Shown here: one piece after another, positions 17,893-26,483 of the stretch
Position numbering within the stretch: the first letter of the stretch is position 1
How the letters are laid out: each line of letters starts with the position of its first letter
Origin: Limnochordaceae bacterium
GTDB lineage: Bacteria; Bacillota; Limnochordia; Limnochordales; Geochordaceae
DNA length: 64,000 nt
Assembly: GCA_014896295.1 (NCBI GenBank)
Contig: JADBKR010000008.1
Coordinates: 124,001-188,000, forward strand
Direction: 5' to 3'
Position numbers and translations under genes: made by a program
Notes under the pieces: model-generated
The model's database searches: none
The model's input: only the letters and a program-made list of their open reading frames with translations
What the model was told of the DNA's origin: nothing

Positions 17893-19018
17893 TCAGGCCA
17901 GCGAGTACACCCTGGACGGCTCGGCCCGCTGGGTCCCACAGCTCTCCCGGACGACGAGCGAGGGGGTGATGGCGAGCTGCACCGCCTGGCGCCCGCGATC
18001 CTTCAGCAGGTCGAGCAGCATCAAGCGCGGCCATCCGGCCCATCTGCTCCCGGTTGACCGTCACCGCCGTCAGGCCCATCGCCTGCTCGCCGGCAGAACC
18101 GTGCCCCCACACCACCAGGGCGAGGTCCTGAGGCACCGAGATGGAGGATTCCTTCAGGGCGTGGAGCACGCCAGGCACCAGCGCCTCGTGGGCCACGTAC
18201 AGCGCCGTGACCGGCAGCCCTTCGCCGGGCGTCCACCGGCCGGCCCGTTCGGCGAGCCCCAGCACCTGCCGGGCTGCACGGTAGCCGGCTGCATGGGCCG
18301 TGCCGTTACGAAGTTCGGAGACGTCGACCCGGGCCACCCGGGAGCTATCGGCCGCGACCCCGGCTCCGGCCAGGGCTCGCTCGAAGCCTGCACGCACCTG
18401 GTCGCCCCAGCGCCCGCCCGGCACGATCGCCCCGATGCGGCGGTGCCCTGCGGCCAGCAGGCGCTCCGTCGCCTGTGCCGACGGCGTCAACCAGTCGATG
18501 GTGACCGCGCTGAACTGGACGCCCTCCGGCACCTCGTCTCCGAGCACGACGACGGGCAGGGAGTCGCCGGCCAGCTCCTTGAGCCACGAGGCTCCGTTGA
18601 GGTCGCCCCCGACGATGAGCCCGTCCACCTGACGCTGTGTCACGGTGCTGGGAGGATCCCACTGCGCGGCCTGGGCGTCCATCACGTTGAGCACCAGGTG
18701 CATCTGCTCCCGGCGGAGCACGGCCTCGATACCCTGGATCAGGCCCAAGCCGTAGCCAGGCATGGAAGAGGGCAGGGCGAGCAGGAGGCCGACCTGGCCG
18801 GTCCTGCGGGTGGCGAGCGCCCGGGCGACCGCGTTGGGATGGTAGTTCATCTTCTTGACGGCTTTGATGACTCGCTCGCGAACGTGGGGCCGTACACACG
18901 ACTTCCCGTTGATGACCCTGGAAACGGTGGCCTTCGAAACCCCTGCGAGCTGGGCCACCTCGTCCAGGGTGACTCGCCCGCTGCTGGCTCCCGTTTCACT
19001 GCGCTTGCGTCGCGGCAT
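17893..19018 (-). CDS. LacI family transcriptional regulator, apparent single-base frameshift
   Basis: A 374-residue regulator once corrected. It has an N-terminal helix-turn-helix (TLDEVAQLAGVSKATVSRVINGK, about residues 17-39), the hinge PNAVARALA, and a periplasmic-binding-like effector domain. The annotated-looking frame reads VNREQMGRMAAL and then turns to nonsense. Dropping one A of the AA at 18023-18024 (plus strand) restores MLLDLLKDRGRQAVQLAI, PSLVVRESCG and the end VYSLA at 17893, with an intrinsic terminator 35 nt later. The effector sugar is unknown. A promoter with a palindrome upstream suggests autoregulation. The downstream phosphohexomutase is separated by the terminator. Confidence 0.85.
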
Positions 19019-19238
19019 CCTCTCTTCAGCTCCTTATCCTTCCCCGTGCCGCCGGGCCGGCGTGCCAGCCCGGCTACTCCTTTTCTGGTCGATCCGTCGA
19101 TGGCCCAGGCAAACGGTTTGTCGTGAACGCCTGCCTGGAAGCTCGGCGCGTCCCGCCGGGTCGCTTTCCGTCCCGCATCCCCCAAAGAAAACAGGCTCTG
19201 GCCCCCGCCCTGCTCACCGGCCAGTCACCTGATGTAGT

Positions 19239-19289
19239 CGTAACCCGTCTGTGTTACGAGATTGTTACCGATCGCGGAAGTTTCGTCAA
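19239..19289 (-). promoter_or_regulatory. Promoter and operator of the LacI-family gene
   Basis: On the minus strand TTGACG (19289-19284) is followed after 16-17 nt by TAACAAT (19267-19261). Directly downstream, over the expected start site, lies a perfect inverted repeat CGTAAC-8-GTTACG at 19258-19239, and GTAAC recurs at 19268-19264. This is the geometry of a repressor operator, probably for the LacI protein itself. The leader to the ATG at 19018 would be about 235 nt and contains no ORF I believe in. Confidence 0.6.
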
Positions 19290-19738
19290 GGGTCCTGCGT
19301 CCTCTCCTTGCGGCGCGGGGAGCGGTTGCGAGCGCGCAACTGCTGCAACTCCCGCCAGTCCTGCTCGTCCAGCCACTCGACGCCCGCGCGGCTTTCCAGG
19401 TGATGCCGGAGCTCATGGGCCAGGGTGCGGACGACCTCCTCTTCGATCTCTTCGGGGGATGCACTACCCAGGATGGCCCGGAACGACCCGTAGTATAGGA
19501 CCACGTGCCGCCCCAGCACGGGATCCTCCACGTACTCGCCCAGGACGTACACGTCGGGCGGGTCGTTGGGGTACCGGCGGCGATCCTCGACCACGAGGAC
19601 CCCGGCCTCGAGCTGCTCCAGCACCTCCTCGGGAAAGCGGTCCAGCACGCGCGCGACGATGGCCCGGAAGGTACGGAGCGAAACTGCTTGCGTGGTGAAC
19701 CACCTGCCCTTTCGAACGACCCACCTTCCATGATACAA
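19286..19738 (-). CDS. Zincin-like metallopeptidase (DUF1025/PF06262 type)
   Basis: A 150-residue small metalloprotease-like protein. The zinc motif HELRH occupies residues 108-112 and is followed by an acidic WLDEQDW. Upstream, RFPEEVLEQLEAGVLVVED and VVLYYGSFRA match the short metallopeptidase family found next to wall and tRNA genes in many bacteria. It has no signal peptide, so it is cytoplasmic. The start is uncertain; the ATG at 19738 is used, but a later GTG/TTG would still keep the conserved core. The C-terminal tail is basic. Substrate unknown. Its 3' end overlaps the promoter of the next gene. Confidence 0.8.
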   Translation of the reverse strand: MYHGRWVVRKGRWFTTQAVSLRTFRAIVARVLDRFPEEVLEQLEAGVLVVEDRRRYPNDPPDVYVLGEYVEDPVLGRHVVLYYGSFRAILGSASPEEIEEEVVRTLAHELRHHLESRAGVEWLDEQDWRELQQLRARNRSPRRKERTQDP

Positions 19739-19857
19739 GGATCCGGAAGGGCATCCCGGTCCCGGAGGGAGCCATCTTCGACCCGACGCCTTGCGACAGG
19801 GAGCGCCCCACCGGCTACGAAAGGATAAGAGGCGGCGGGAGAGGGGCAGACAGACGC

Positions 19858-20637
19858 ATGCTGCTGGCCGTCGACGTGGGCAACACGACCACGGGCGTTG
19901 CCGTATACGAGGGCGAGCGCCTGGTCCATCACTGGTGGTTGACCACCTTTCGCGAGCGCACGGCGGACGAGCTGGCGCTCACCCTTTCGGGGCTGATGCA
20001 CCTGGATGGCGCTTCTCCGGCGCGGCTGACCGGAGCGGCCATCAGCTCGGTGGTGCCGTCCCAAACCGAGCCCTGGAGGGCGGCATGCCGCAGGTTCTTC
20101 GGGATCGAGCCGCTGGTGATCGGCCCCGAGACGCCCACGGGGGTGAAGATCGGCTACCGGTTCCCCGAGGAGCTGGGGGCCGACCGCATCGTCAACGCCG
20201 CGGCGGCCATCCATTTGTATGGCGCACCCGTGGTGGTGGTGGATTTTGGTACGGCCACCACCTTTGACGTCGTGGACGCGCGGGGAGAGTATGTCGGGGG
20301 CGCCATCGCCCCGGGAGTCGGCATTTCGGCGGAGGCGCTATTCGAGAGGGCGGCGCGACTGCCCCGCGTCGAGCTCTCCCGGCCTCCGTCGGTGATCGGG
20401 CGCACGACCGCCGAAAGCATCCAGTCGGGGATCGTCTTCGGGTTTGCGGGCCAGGTGGACGGCATCGTACGGCGGATCCTGAAGAGCGTGGGCGGCAAGG
20501 CCCGAGTGGTGGCGACCGGCGGGCTGGCTTCCCTGATCGCCCCGGAGTGCGAGACCGTCGAGGAGACCAATCCACTGCTGACGCTGGAAGGACTGCGTTT
20601 GATCTTTGCCAGACACCAAGCGTCCCGCTCGTCGTGA
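19858..20637 (+). CDS. coaX: Type III pantothenate kinase
   Basis: First committed step of coenzyme A synthesis, phosphorylating pantothenate with ATP and needing a monovalent cation. The 259-residue protein is of normal length. It starts MLLAVDVGNTTT with the phosphate-binding motif at residues 6-12; GADRIVNA is at 107-114 and DFGTATT at 129-135. The ATG at 19858 follows GGGAGAGGGG by about 12 nt. The next gene begins inside its 3' end. Confidence 0.97.
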   Translation: MLLAVDVGNTTTGVAVYEGERLVHHWWLTTFRERTADELALTLSGLMHLDGASPARLTGAAISSVVPSQTEPWRAACRRFFGIEPLVIGPETPTGVKIGYRFPEELGADRIVNAAAAIHLYGAPVVVVDFGTATTFDVVDARGEYVGGAIAPGVGISAEALFERAARLPRVELSRPPSVIGRTTAESIQSGIVFGFAGQVDGIVRRILKSVGGKARVVATGGLASLIAPECETVEETNPLLTLEGLRLIFARHQASRSS

Positions 20638-21772
20638 TCTCCGCAACCATCACGGGCCCGCCAAAGAGGAGCGGGGCCACGGCCCGCACCTGGTGCGTAA
20701 CCTCTTGGTCGGGGCAAGCGTCACGGTGCTCACGTTGGGCCTCTTGCTCAAAGCCACGTGGGCACCCGACAGCTGGAGGCTGCTCACCACCATCCGCCTC
20801 GACGCGGTCGGGGCGGCCCTCGGGCTCATAGCCGTCACGTGGGCCATCGGCGGCCTTCGCGCGTGGCTCATGACCCGTTCGCTGGGGTATCCCATCCCAT
20901 ACTCGGCGGCGCTCCGGGCCACGCTGGTGGGCGCGATGGTCTCCGGCCTCACGCCTTTCACGGGCGGCGGAGGTGCAGCGGAGGCGCTGGTGCTGTCGCA
21001 AGCCGGCATCCCGTACGCCAAGGCACTGGCCACCGTCAACGCCGCCGGGGTGCTCAACCAAAGCGTGCTCCTCGTCGCTTCCCTCGCCCTGGCGTTCAGC
21101 CCCGTGCCCCTTCCCGGCTTGCCTGTGGTGCGGGCCATCCTGCGCTGGGTCCTGGTGGTCTACGCCCTTGGCTTGCTGGGCGTGGTGGCGGCGCTCCTGC
21201 AGCTCGATTGGCTGGCCGGGCCCGTGGAGCGCCTCTTGGGCCGGCTCGAGCGCGTCATGCCGGCGTGGGCGGCGCGCCTTCGGGCGGCCCGCACGCGCAG
21301 CCGCCACTTCCTGCTCTCGACGGCCGACGCGTTCCGTACGGTGGTGGCCGGGCGCCCGGCGGTCATGGCCGTGGTGGGAGCAGGGTTCCTCGTTTACTAC
21401 CTCCTGATCTTCCTCGTGGCTCCCATCCTGGCCAACAACCTGGGAGGCCGCATTCACGCCGGCGTGCTGGTCGCCGCCCAATTCCCCCTTTTCCTGGTCG
21501 GAGGGGTCCTGCCCACCCCGGGAGCCTCGGGCGGGATCGAGGCCGGCATGGCGGCCATCGTGGCGCCTTACTTGCCCCGGGCGGCGGTGGGCATCTTCGT
21601 CTCGGTGTGGCGCCTCCTGACGTTCTATCCCTCGCTGATGGCCGGAGCCGTCGCCGCGGCGGTAAGCGTCCACCGCTCGGCCGTCGCCGCCGTTCCCGAA
21701 GCGGTATCCTCCGAAGAGCCGCCGGGCCGGCCTGCGAGGACAGGAGCATCGTCGCTGCGCGAGCCCGTCTGA
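20606..21772 (+). CDS. UPF0104/lysylphosphatidylglycerol-synthase-type integral membrane protein
   Basis: A polytopic protein of about eight helices from the family of the MprF/AglD flippase domain (PF03706). Typical features are the SGLTPFTGGGGAAEALVL loop, the ANNLGGRIH region, and GGVLPTPGASGGIEAGMAA near the end. It has only the membrane domain and no aminoacyltransferase domain, so lipid flipping or glycolipid handling is the likely role; the substrate is unknown. The ATG at 20606 overlaps coaX by 32 nt; a start further in, at VRNLLVGAS, is possible. Confidence 0.85.
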   Translation: MPDTKRPARRDLRNHHGPAKEERGHGPHLVRNLLVGASVTVLTLGLLLKATWAPDSWRLLTTIRLDAVGAALGLIAVTWAIGGLRAWLMTRSLGYPIPYSAALRATLVGAMVSGLTPFTGGGGAAEALVLSQAGIPYAKALATVNAAGVLNQSVLLVASLALAFSPVPLPGLPVVRAILRWVLVVYALGLLGVVAALLQLDWLAGPVERLLGRLERVMPAWAARLRAARTRSRHFLLSTADAFRTVVAGRPAVMAVVGAGFLVYYLLIFLVAPILANNLGGRIHAGVLVAAQFPLFLVGGVLPTPGASGGIEAGMAAIVAPYLPRAAVGIFVSVWRLLTFYPSLMAGAVAAAVSVHRSAVAAVPEAVSSEEPPGRPARTGASSLREPV

Positions 21773-21879
21773 TCCCCTTGCGAGCCCGTCCGAGCCCCCT
21801 CCTGCAGTCCGCATAGAAACGTCGCCGCCGGTTCACCGTAGCCAAAGGGCTCCCGGAGAGAAGGGACGAGGCCTTGAAG

Positions 21880-22788
21880 ATGTGCAGGGGGGCAGGCGCG
21901 CACGCGCTGGGAGGGCTCGTGCTGGCCACGGCCATCCTGGCGGGGTGGAGCCGGCCCGCCTGGTCCGCGCCGGCCGCAGCCCGCTTCGAGGGCCGCCCTC
22001 TGGCCGGCAGGGCGGTGGTGGTCGACCCCGGCCACGGCGGCATCGACAGCGGCTGCGTGGCCGGGGGCTTCTACGAAAAAGACGTGGTGCTTCCGATAGG
22101 CCTGCAACTCGCCCGCCTGCTGCGGGCCGCCGGAGCGCGCGCCGGCCTCACCAGAATCCAGGACATGGAGCTCGGACACATGCGAGCCGGTCCCGGTTCG
22201 CGCTATCGCCGGGATCTCGCCACCCGGGTGGCCGTCTCCAGGCGACTCGGGCCGGACGCTTACGTCAGCTTGCACGCCAACTCCTCCAGGGATGCCGGGA
22301 TGAGCGGCGTCATGACCTTTTACGCGCCCAACCGCCCCGAGGGCCGAGTGCTGGCCCTCCGGCTGCTGGAAGCACTTCGGCCGGTGATGCCCGGTAACCA
22401 AAACGCCGCGCTCCCGGGCGACCTGTACGTCCTGCGTACCAACCCCTTCCCCGCCGTACTGGTGGAGCTCGGCTTCCTCACTCACCCCAGGGACCGGGCC
22501 GTCCTCACCAGCCTCGAAGGGCAAAAGAGGCTGGCCGACGCGCTCTTCTCCGGCGTCACCTCGTACCTGACGGGGCCGGACGGTGGAGGTATCGACGAGC
22601 CACCCGAGCTCCGGGAGCAACCCCTGCCTTCCCGGCTGTCGCCGCGCTCCGGCGCGCCCTCCGGTACCCTGGCGCAACCCTCCGCCCTCCGGCTGCTCCC
22701 GGCCGCTCCCGAGGCGGGCCCGGATCCGGTACCCGCCGTCCGCACCAGCGTGGACCCCGCCTTCTGCCCGCACCACGAGGATTCCTGA
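21880..22788 (+). CDS. N-acetylmuramoyl-L-alanine amidase (Amidase_3), secreted
   Basis: Zinc amidase cutting the MurNAc-L-Ala bond of peptidoglycan. An N-terminal signal peptide ends near residue 30 (AWSA). The zinc ligands are His 52 in VDPGHGG, Glu 66 in FYEKD and His 132 in SLHANS, and the catalytic Glu 195 is in VELGF. The C-terminal 80 residues are Pro-rich and low in complexity. I choose the ATG at 21880, 8 nt after GACGAGG; a TTG at 21874 is also in frame. It is one of three Amidase_3 genes in the window and looks CwlD-like. Confidence 0.92.
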   Translation: MCRGAGAHALGGLVLATAILAGWSRPAWSAPAAARFEGRPLAGRAVVVDPGHGGIDSGCVAGGFYEKDVVLPIGLQLARLLRAAGARAGLTRIQDMELGHMRAGPGSRYRRDLATRVAVSRRLGPDAYVSLHANSSRDAGMSGVMTFYAPNRPEGRVLALRLLEALRPVMPGNQNAALPGDLYVLRTNPFPAVLVELGFLTHPRDRAVLTSLEGQKRLADALFSGVTSYLTGPDGGGIDEPPELREQPLPSRLSPRSGAPSGTLAQPSALRLLPAAPEAGPDPVPAVRTSVDPAFCPHHEDS

Positions 22789-22863
22789 GCGGTCCTGTTC
22801 GAACTCCTCGACGCTGCAGGCATCACGTGGCCGGTGGGACGGCCCGGGGATGGTGTCGAGGAC

Positions 22864-23595
22864 ATGCTCTGGCTGGGCACGTGCGGATGGTCACTGAGCC
22901 AGGCGAAGTATTTCCGGCAGTTCAACGCCATCGAGATCCAGCAGACGTTCTACGAGCCTCCTCGCATCGGGACGGCGCTGCGGTGGAAACGCTCGGCGCC
23001 CGAGCACTTCGCGTTCGCCGTCAAAGCGTGGCAGCTCGTCACCCATCCGGCGTCGAGCCCCACCTACCGGCGGCTGCGCACGCCGCTCGATGAGCAGGAG
23101 AGGGCCGCGTGCGGCTTCTTCCGAGATGCGCCCGTGGTCGAGGAGGCCATGCGGCGCACCCTCGAGGTGGCCGATGCCCTCGGGGCGCGGGTCGTGCTCT
23201 TCCAGACTCCGGCCTCGTTCGCTCCCGAGCCTGCCAATGTCGCCGCCCTTCGCTCCTTCTTCACCCGCTACCGCAGGGAGGGGTCCGCCTTCGTGTGGGA
23301 ACCCCGTGGCCCGTGGCCGGACGACCTGGTGCGGTCGCTGTGCGAGGAGTTGGGGCTCGTGCACGGCACCGATCCCTTCCGCAGGCCCGCCCTGACCCGC
23401 GGAGTGATCTACTACCGGCTGCACGGCGTCGGAGGGTACGGCCACCGGTACACCGACGCCGAGATCCAGGAGCTGGCGCGGCGAGTATCCCAGCACCTGG
23501 AAAGCCAGGAGGATATCTGGTGTTTCTTCAATAACGTAACCATGGCCGAAGATGCGGCCCGGCTGGCTGCGACGTTGCGGCTCCCGGGCCACTGA
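22864..23595 (+). CDS. DUF72 family protein (YecE-like)
   Basis: A TIM-barrel DUF72 protein of 243 residues from the ATG at 22864. It starts MLWLGTCGWS as the family does, with FNAIEIQQTFYEPP, FAFAVKAWQLVTHP, FVWEPRGPW, YYRLHG and CFFNNV all in family positions. A GTG at 22834 would add ten residues. The biochemical function of DUF72 is not established to my knowledge; a DNA/RNA-related or sugar-related enzyme fold has been suggested. The next gene follows after 14 nt on the same strand. Confidence 0.9.
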   Translation: MLWLGTCGWSLSQAKYFRQFNAIEIQQTFYEPPRIGTALRWKRSAPEHFAFAVKAWQLVTHPASSPTYRRLRTPLDEQERAACGFFRDAPVVEEAMRRTLEVADALGARVVLFQTPASFAPEPANVAALRSFFTRYRREGSAFVWEPRGPWPDDLVRSLCEELGLVHGTDPFRRPALTRGVIYYRLHGVGGYGHRYTDAEIQELARRVSQHLESQEDIWCFFNNVTMAEDAARLAATLRLPGH

Positions 23596-23609
23596 GGGGC
23601 GGGCGTGTC

Positions 23610-24332
23610 GTGGTGAGGACGCCGAACAAGAGCGATGCACGCAGGCCGGTCCTGCGCGGGGCGCACGTGACGGGAGCGCTCCTGCTGGCCGCCTTGCTTG
23701 CCGGGCTGGCCGGCGTGCAGGCCGTAGCGCAAGAGAAAGGGCCTGCGTCCGGCGCAGCGCCGGCGGGGGAGCAGGCTTCGGCCGGCGTGGTGATAGGCCA
23801 GGAGCCGGCTCTGAGCGCGCTGCGAGAGAGCTTGCGCTACGTGGAAGCCGGGGTGCCCTTCCGGCTGGGGGGTAAGACCACGGTCGACGAGTACCTCCGG
23901 CTTCAAGGTTCCGATCCACGGGCAGCTGCGTCTGCCGGCGTGGACGCGTCGGGCCTGGTGGTCAACGCGCTGCGGGCCGCCATCCCGGGCGTCCGCTTCT
24001 TCGCCGGTCCCCCGGACCAGGGGAGGACCGCGGAGTACGTGACCTCGGCGATGCTGCGGCAGTACAACTCCACGGAAGTCTCCCTCGAGGAGGCCCGGCC
24101 GGGCGACCTGCTCTTCTTCAAGTCGCCTTCCACCGGGCAGGTCACCGGGGTCGGCATCGTCCACGTCGTGATGCCGGGCGTGGTACGCGTGGTGGTGGCC
24201 AGCGCCAGCCAGGGTCGCGTGGTCGAGACCGGCATCCGGATCGGCGGCGCGTACTGGGCCTCCCAGGTCGACGCCGTCGCCCGCCTGGTCCTGCCTCCCG
24301 GCGTCACAGCTGCGGCAGCGGAGTCCAGATGA
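23610..24332 (+). CDS. Secreted NlpC/P60-like protein lacking the catalytic Cys
   Basis: 240 residues with an N-terminal signal or membrane segment (about 18-40). The NlpC/P60 fold is recognisable: YVEAGVPFRLGG, then VDASGLVVNALR where active members have D-C-SG-L-V, RPGDLLFF, and the second catalytic residue His 185 in GIVHVV. Residue 113 is Ala (codon GCG at 23946), so peptidase activity is not expected. It may bind peptidoglycan or act as a regulator. Its last 29 nt overlap tail-to-tail with the convergent LysM gene. Confidence 0.7.
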   Translation: MVRTPNKSDARRPVLRGAHVTGALLLAALLAGLAGVQAVAQEKGPASGAAPAGEQASAGVVIGQEPALSALRESLRYVEAGVPFRLGGKTTVDEYLRLQGSDPRAAASAGVDASGLVVNALRAAIPGVRFFAGPPDQGRTAEYVTSAMLRQYNSTEVSLEEARPGDLLFFKSPSTGQVTGVGIVHVVMPGVVRVVVASASQGRVVETGIRIGGAYWASQVDAVARLVLPPGVTAAAAESR

Positions 24333-25020
24333 GGCTGCCTGCCTGGAGCGTGTCGGTCAGGCGCAGGCCGTTGAGCCGGGCCATCGCCTCTCCGGGCACT
24401 CCGAGGCGGGCCGCCAGGTCTCTCAGCTGCACGGCCACCGGCACGAACAGCCGGCGCACGGTGGGGATGGTGATGGTCTGGCCGGGATGGAGCGTAGTAT
24501 CCTCCATCCCGTTGGCATCCATGAGCGCCTCCATGGTGGTGCCGAAGCGGCGGGCCACGTTCCACAGGGTATCGCCCTGCTCCACGCGGTAACGGTACGG
24601 TGTGCCGAGCGCGTCGACCACCCGGGCGGTGGCCGAGCCGATCACCCCGTCCGCGGGGAGCCCCATGGCCCGCTGCAGCGCCTTCACCGCCTGGGTGGTC
24701 TCAGGGCCGTAGTACCCGTTGGGATTGACGGTCCGGAAACCGAGCTCCCGCAGGGTCTCTTGCACCTGCCGGACGTCGTCGCCCCACATGCCCTCCTGGA
24801 GCACCCGCGCTGCGCCGGTGGCCCCGCCCGGCCAGGCTGCGCCTGCGATGGCCACGACCAAGAGCGCCTTGGCTACCAGTAGCCAGGACCCGTGCCGTGC
24901 CGGCCTCGCGCCGGCTCCTGTGCTCTTGCGCAACGGGCCATCGCCTCTCCCCCGCCGTTTCGGTTCGTGTGCGCCCGGCCGGATCCTCTTGGGTGCCCTG
25001 GGAGCTCCACGGGAAATCAT
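24304..25020 (-). CDS. Peptidoglycan-binding and LysM-domain envelope protein
   Basis: A 238-residue exported or membrane-anchored protein. It has a basic N-terminus with a hydrophobic segment at about 45-66. A PG_binding_1 domain (about 77-138, GMWGDDVRQVQETLRELGF) is followed by a LysM domain (about 143-187, YRVEQGDTLWNVARRFG) and a degenerate second LysM-like repeat to the end. No catalytic domain is present, so it probably anchors or scaffolds at the cell wall. Its ATG overlaps the livF stop (ATGA at 25020-25017), so translation is likely coupled to the amino-acid transporter, an unusual partner. Confidence 0.85.
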   Translation of the reverse strand: MISRGAPRAPKRIRPGAHEPKRRGRGDGPLRKSTGAGARPARHGSWLLVAKALLVVAIAGAAWPGGATGAARVLQEGMWGDDVRQVQETLRELGFRTVNPNGYYGPETTQAVKALQRAMGLPADGVIGSATARVVDALGTPYRYRVEQGDTLWNVARRFGTTMEALMDANGMEDTTLHPGQTITIPTVRRLFVPVAVQLRDLAARLGVPGEAMARLNGLRLTDTLQAGSLIWTPLPQL

Positions 25021-25727
25021 CCCACGCCCAGGTATGCCGCCTGGACCCCGGGGTGGGCCAGCAGCTCCCTTCCCGCTCCCTCCATCACGACCCTCCCGTT
25101 CTCCAGCACGTAGGCCCGGTCGGCGATGGTCAGGGCCTGGTGCACGTTTTGCTCCACCAGGAGGACCGTGGTGCCGTCCCGGGCAATCCGCTGGATGACG
25201 CGGAAGAGTTCCTGCACCAGCACCGGCGCCAGGCCCAACGAGGGTTCGTCGAGGATGAGCAAAGCCGGCTCGCTCATGAGCGCCCGGCCGATGGCCACCA
25301 TCTGCTGTTCGCCGCCGGAGAGGGTGCCGGCGTCCTGGCGGCGCCGCTCCGCAAGGCGCGGAAACAAGGCGTAGACCCGCTCCAGATTGGCCCGGCGGTG
25401 CGGCCGGGCGCGAGGCAGGTAGCTGCCTGCCAGGAGGTTTTCCTCGACGCTCATCAGGGGAAAGAGCTGGCGGCCCTCCGGGATGTGCGCGATGCCGAGA
25501 TCGGTCACCCGGTGCGCCGCCATCCGCTCGATGGGGCGCCCGCCGAAGAGGATGCGCCCCCGGCGCGGGTGTAACAGCCCCGAGACGGCTCGCAAGGCAG
25601 TCGTCTTGCCGGCGCCGTTGGCGCCGACCAGCGCGACCGTCTCGCCGCGCTCGACCCGGAAGCTGACGCCCCACAGTGCCTGGACGTCGCCGTAGTAGAC
25701 ATCGATCCCGTCAACCTCCAGCAGCAG
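25017..25727 (-). CDS. livF: Branched-chain amino acid type ABC transporter ATPase LivF
   Basis: Second ATPase of a Liv/HAAT importer. Walker A is GANGAGKTT, the signature is LSGGEQQMVAIGRAL, and Walker B is LLILDEPSLGLAP. The frame is open far upstream, but homology begins at [12 protein letters not shown]. No ATG, GTG or TTG lies near it, so the start is probably one of three CTG codons at 25727-25719, with AAAGGGGG about 9 nt before the first. That gives 236 residues and a 17-nt overlap with livG. The downstream LysM gene overlaps its stop. Confidence 0.88.
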   Translation of the reverse strand: MLLEVDGIDVYYGDVQALWGVSFRVERGETVALVGANGAGKTTALRAVSGLLHPRRGRILFGGRPIERMAAHRVTDLGIAHIPEGRQLFPLMSVEENLLAGSYLPRARPHRRANLERVYALFPRLAERRRQDAGTLSGGEQQMVAIGRALMSEPALLILDEPSLGLAPVLVQELFRVIQRIARDGTTVLLVEQNVHQALTIADRAYVLENGRVVMEGAGRELLAHPGVQAAYLGVG

Positions 25728-26483
25728 GGAAGGCTGCCCCCTTTCCGGCGCCGCTCTCCTGGGTGCCCAGGTACGCCTCGACGACGAGGGGATTGGAGGC
25801 CACCTCTCCCGGCGGGCCCTCGGCAATCTTCTCGCCGTGGTGCAGCACGACGATGCGGTCGGAGATCTGCATGATGACCCGCATGATGTGCTCCACGGCC
25901 ACGATGGTGATGCCGCGCTCGCGGATGGCCAGGATGAGCCTGACCGTGGCGTCCGCCTCGGAAGGGTTGAGGCCGGCGACCACCTCGTCCAGCAACAAAA
26001 GACGCGGCCGCAGCGCCAGCGCCCGCGCGATCTCCAGGCGCTTGCGGCCCGCCAGGGTGAGCTCCCGGGCCGCCGCGTGCGCCCGATCGGCAAGCCCCGT
26101 CCACTCCAGGATCTCCAGGGCCGCCCGCCGCGCGCCCGCCCGCCGGCCCTCCGCCAGGAAGGCCCCCACCATCACGTTTTCCAGCACCGACAGCTGCGGA
26201 AAGGGGCGCACGATCTGGAAGGTGCGGGCGATGCCCATGCGGGCCAGGAGGTACGGGGGTCGACCCGTGACCCTGTGCCCGTCGAACCACACCTCCCCGA
26301 GCGGGGCCAGAGGTACCCGCTCACCGCGTGGAACAGCGTCGTCTTGCCCGCGCCGTTGGGGCCGATGAGCCCCACGATCTCCCCCGGGTAGACCTCGAAG
26401 CTCACGTCACGAAGGGCCAGAAGCCCCCCGAAGGCCACGCTCAAGCCCTTCAACCGCAGGATGGGCTGCCGCTTCCCGTTCAT
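25711..26483 (-). CDS. livG: Branched-chain amino acid type ABC transporter ATPase LivG, apparent frameshift
   Basis: First ATPase of the Liv importer. The N-terminal part (ATG 26483) carries [12 protein letters not shown] and Walker [10 protein letters not shown] and reaches SGYLWPRSG. The rest (WFDGHRVTG, the Q-loop region, [28 protein letters not shown]) is in another frame. Adding one G to the run complementary to CCCC at 26295-26298 gives [17 protein letters not shown], the family consensus. Whole corrected length is about 257 residues. The 5' end overlaps livM by 77 nt. Since every other component is intact, a sequencing indel is more likely than a dead transporter. Confidence 0.85.

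Noticed and set aside
19123-19698. Plus-strand ORF across the LacI leader and zincin gene
   Set aside because: No homology, no ribosome site, and it runs antisense to the HExxH protein.
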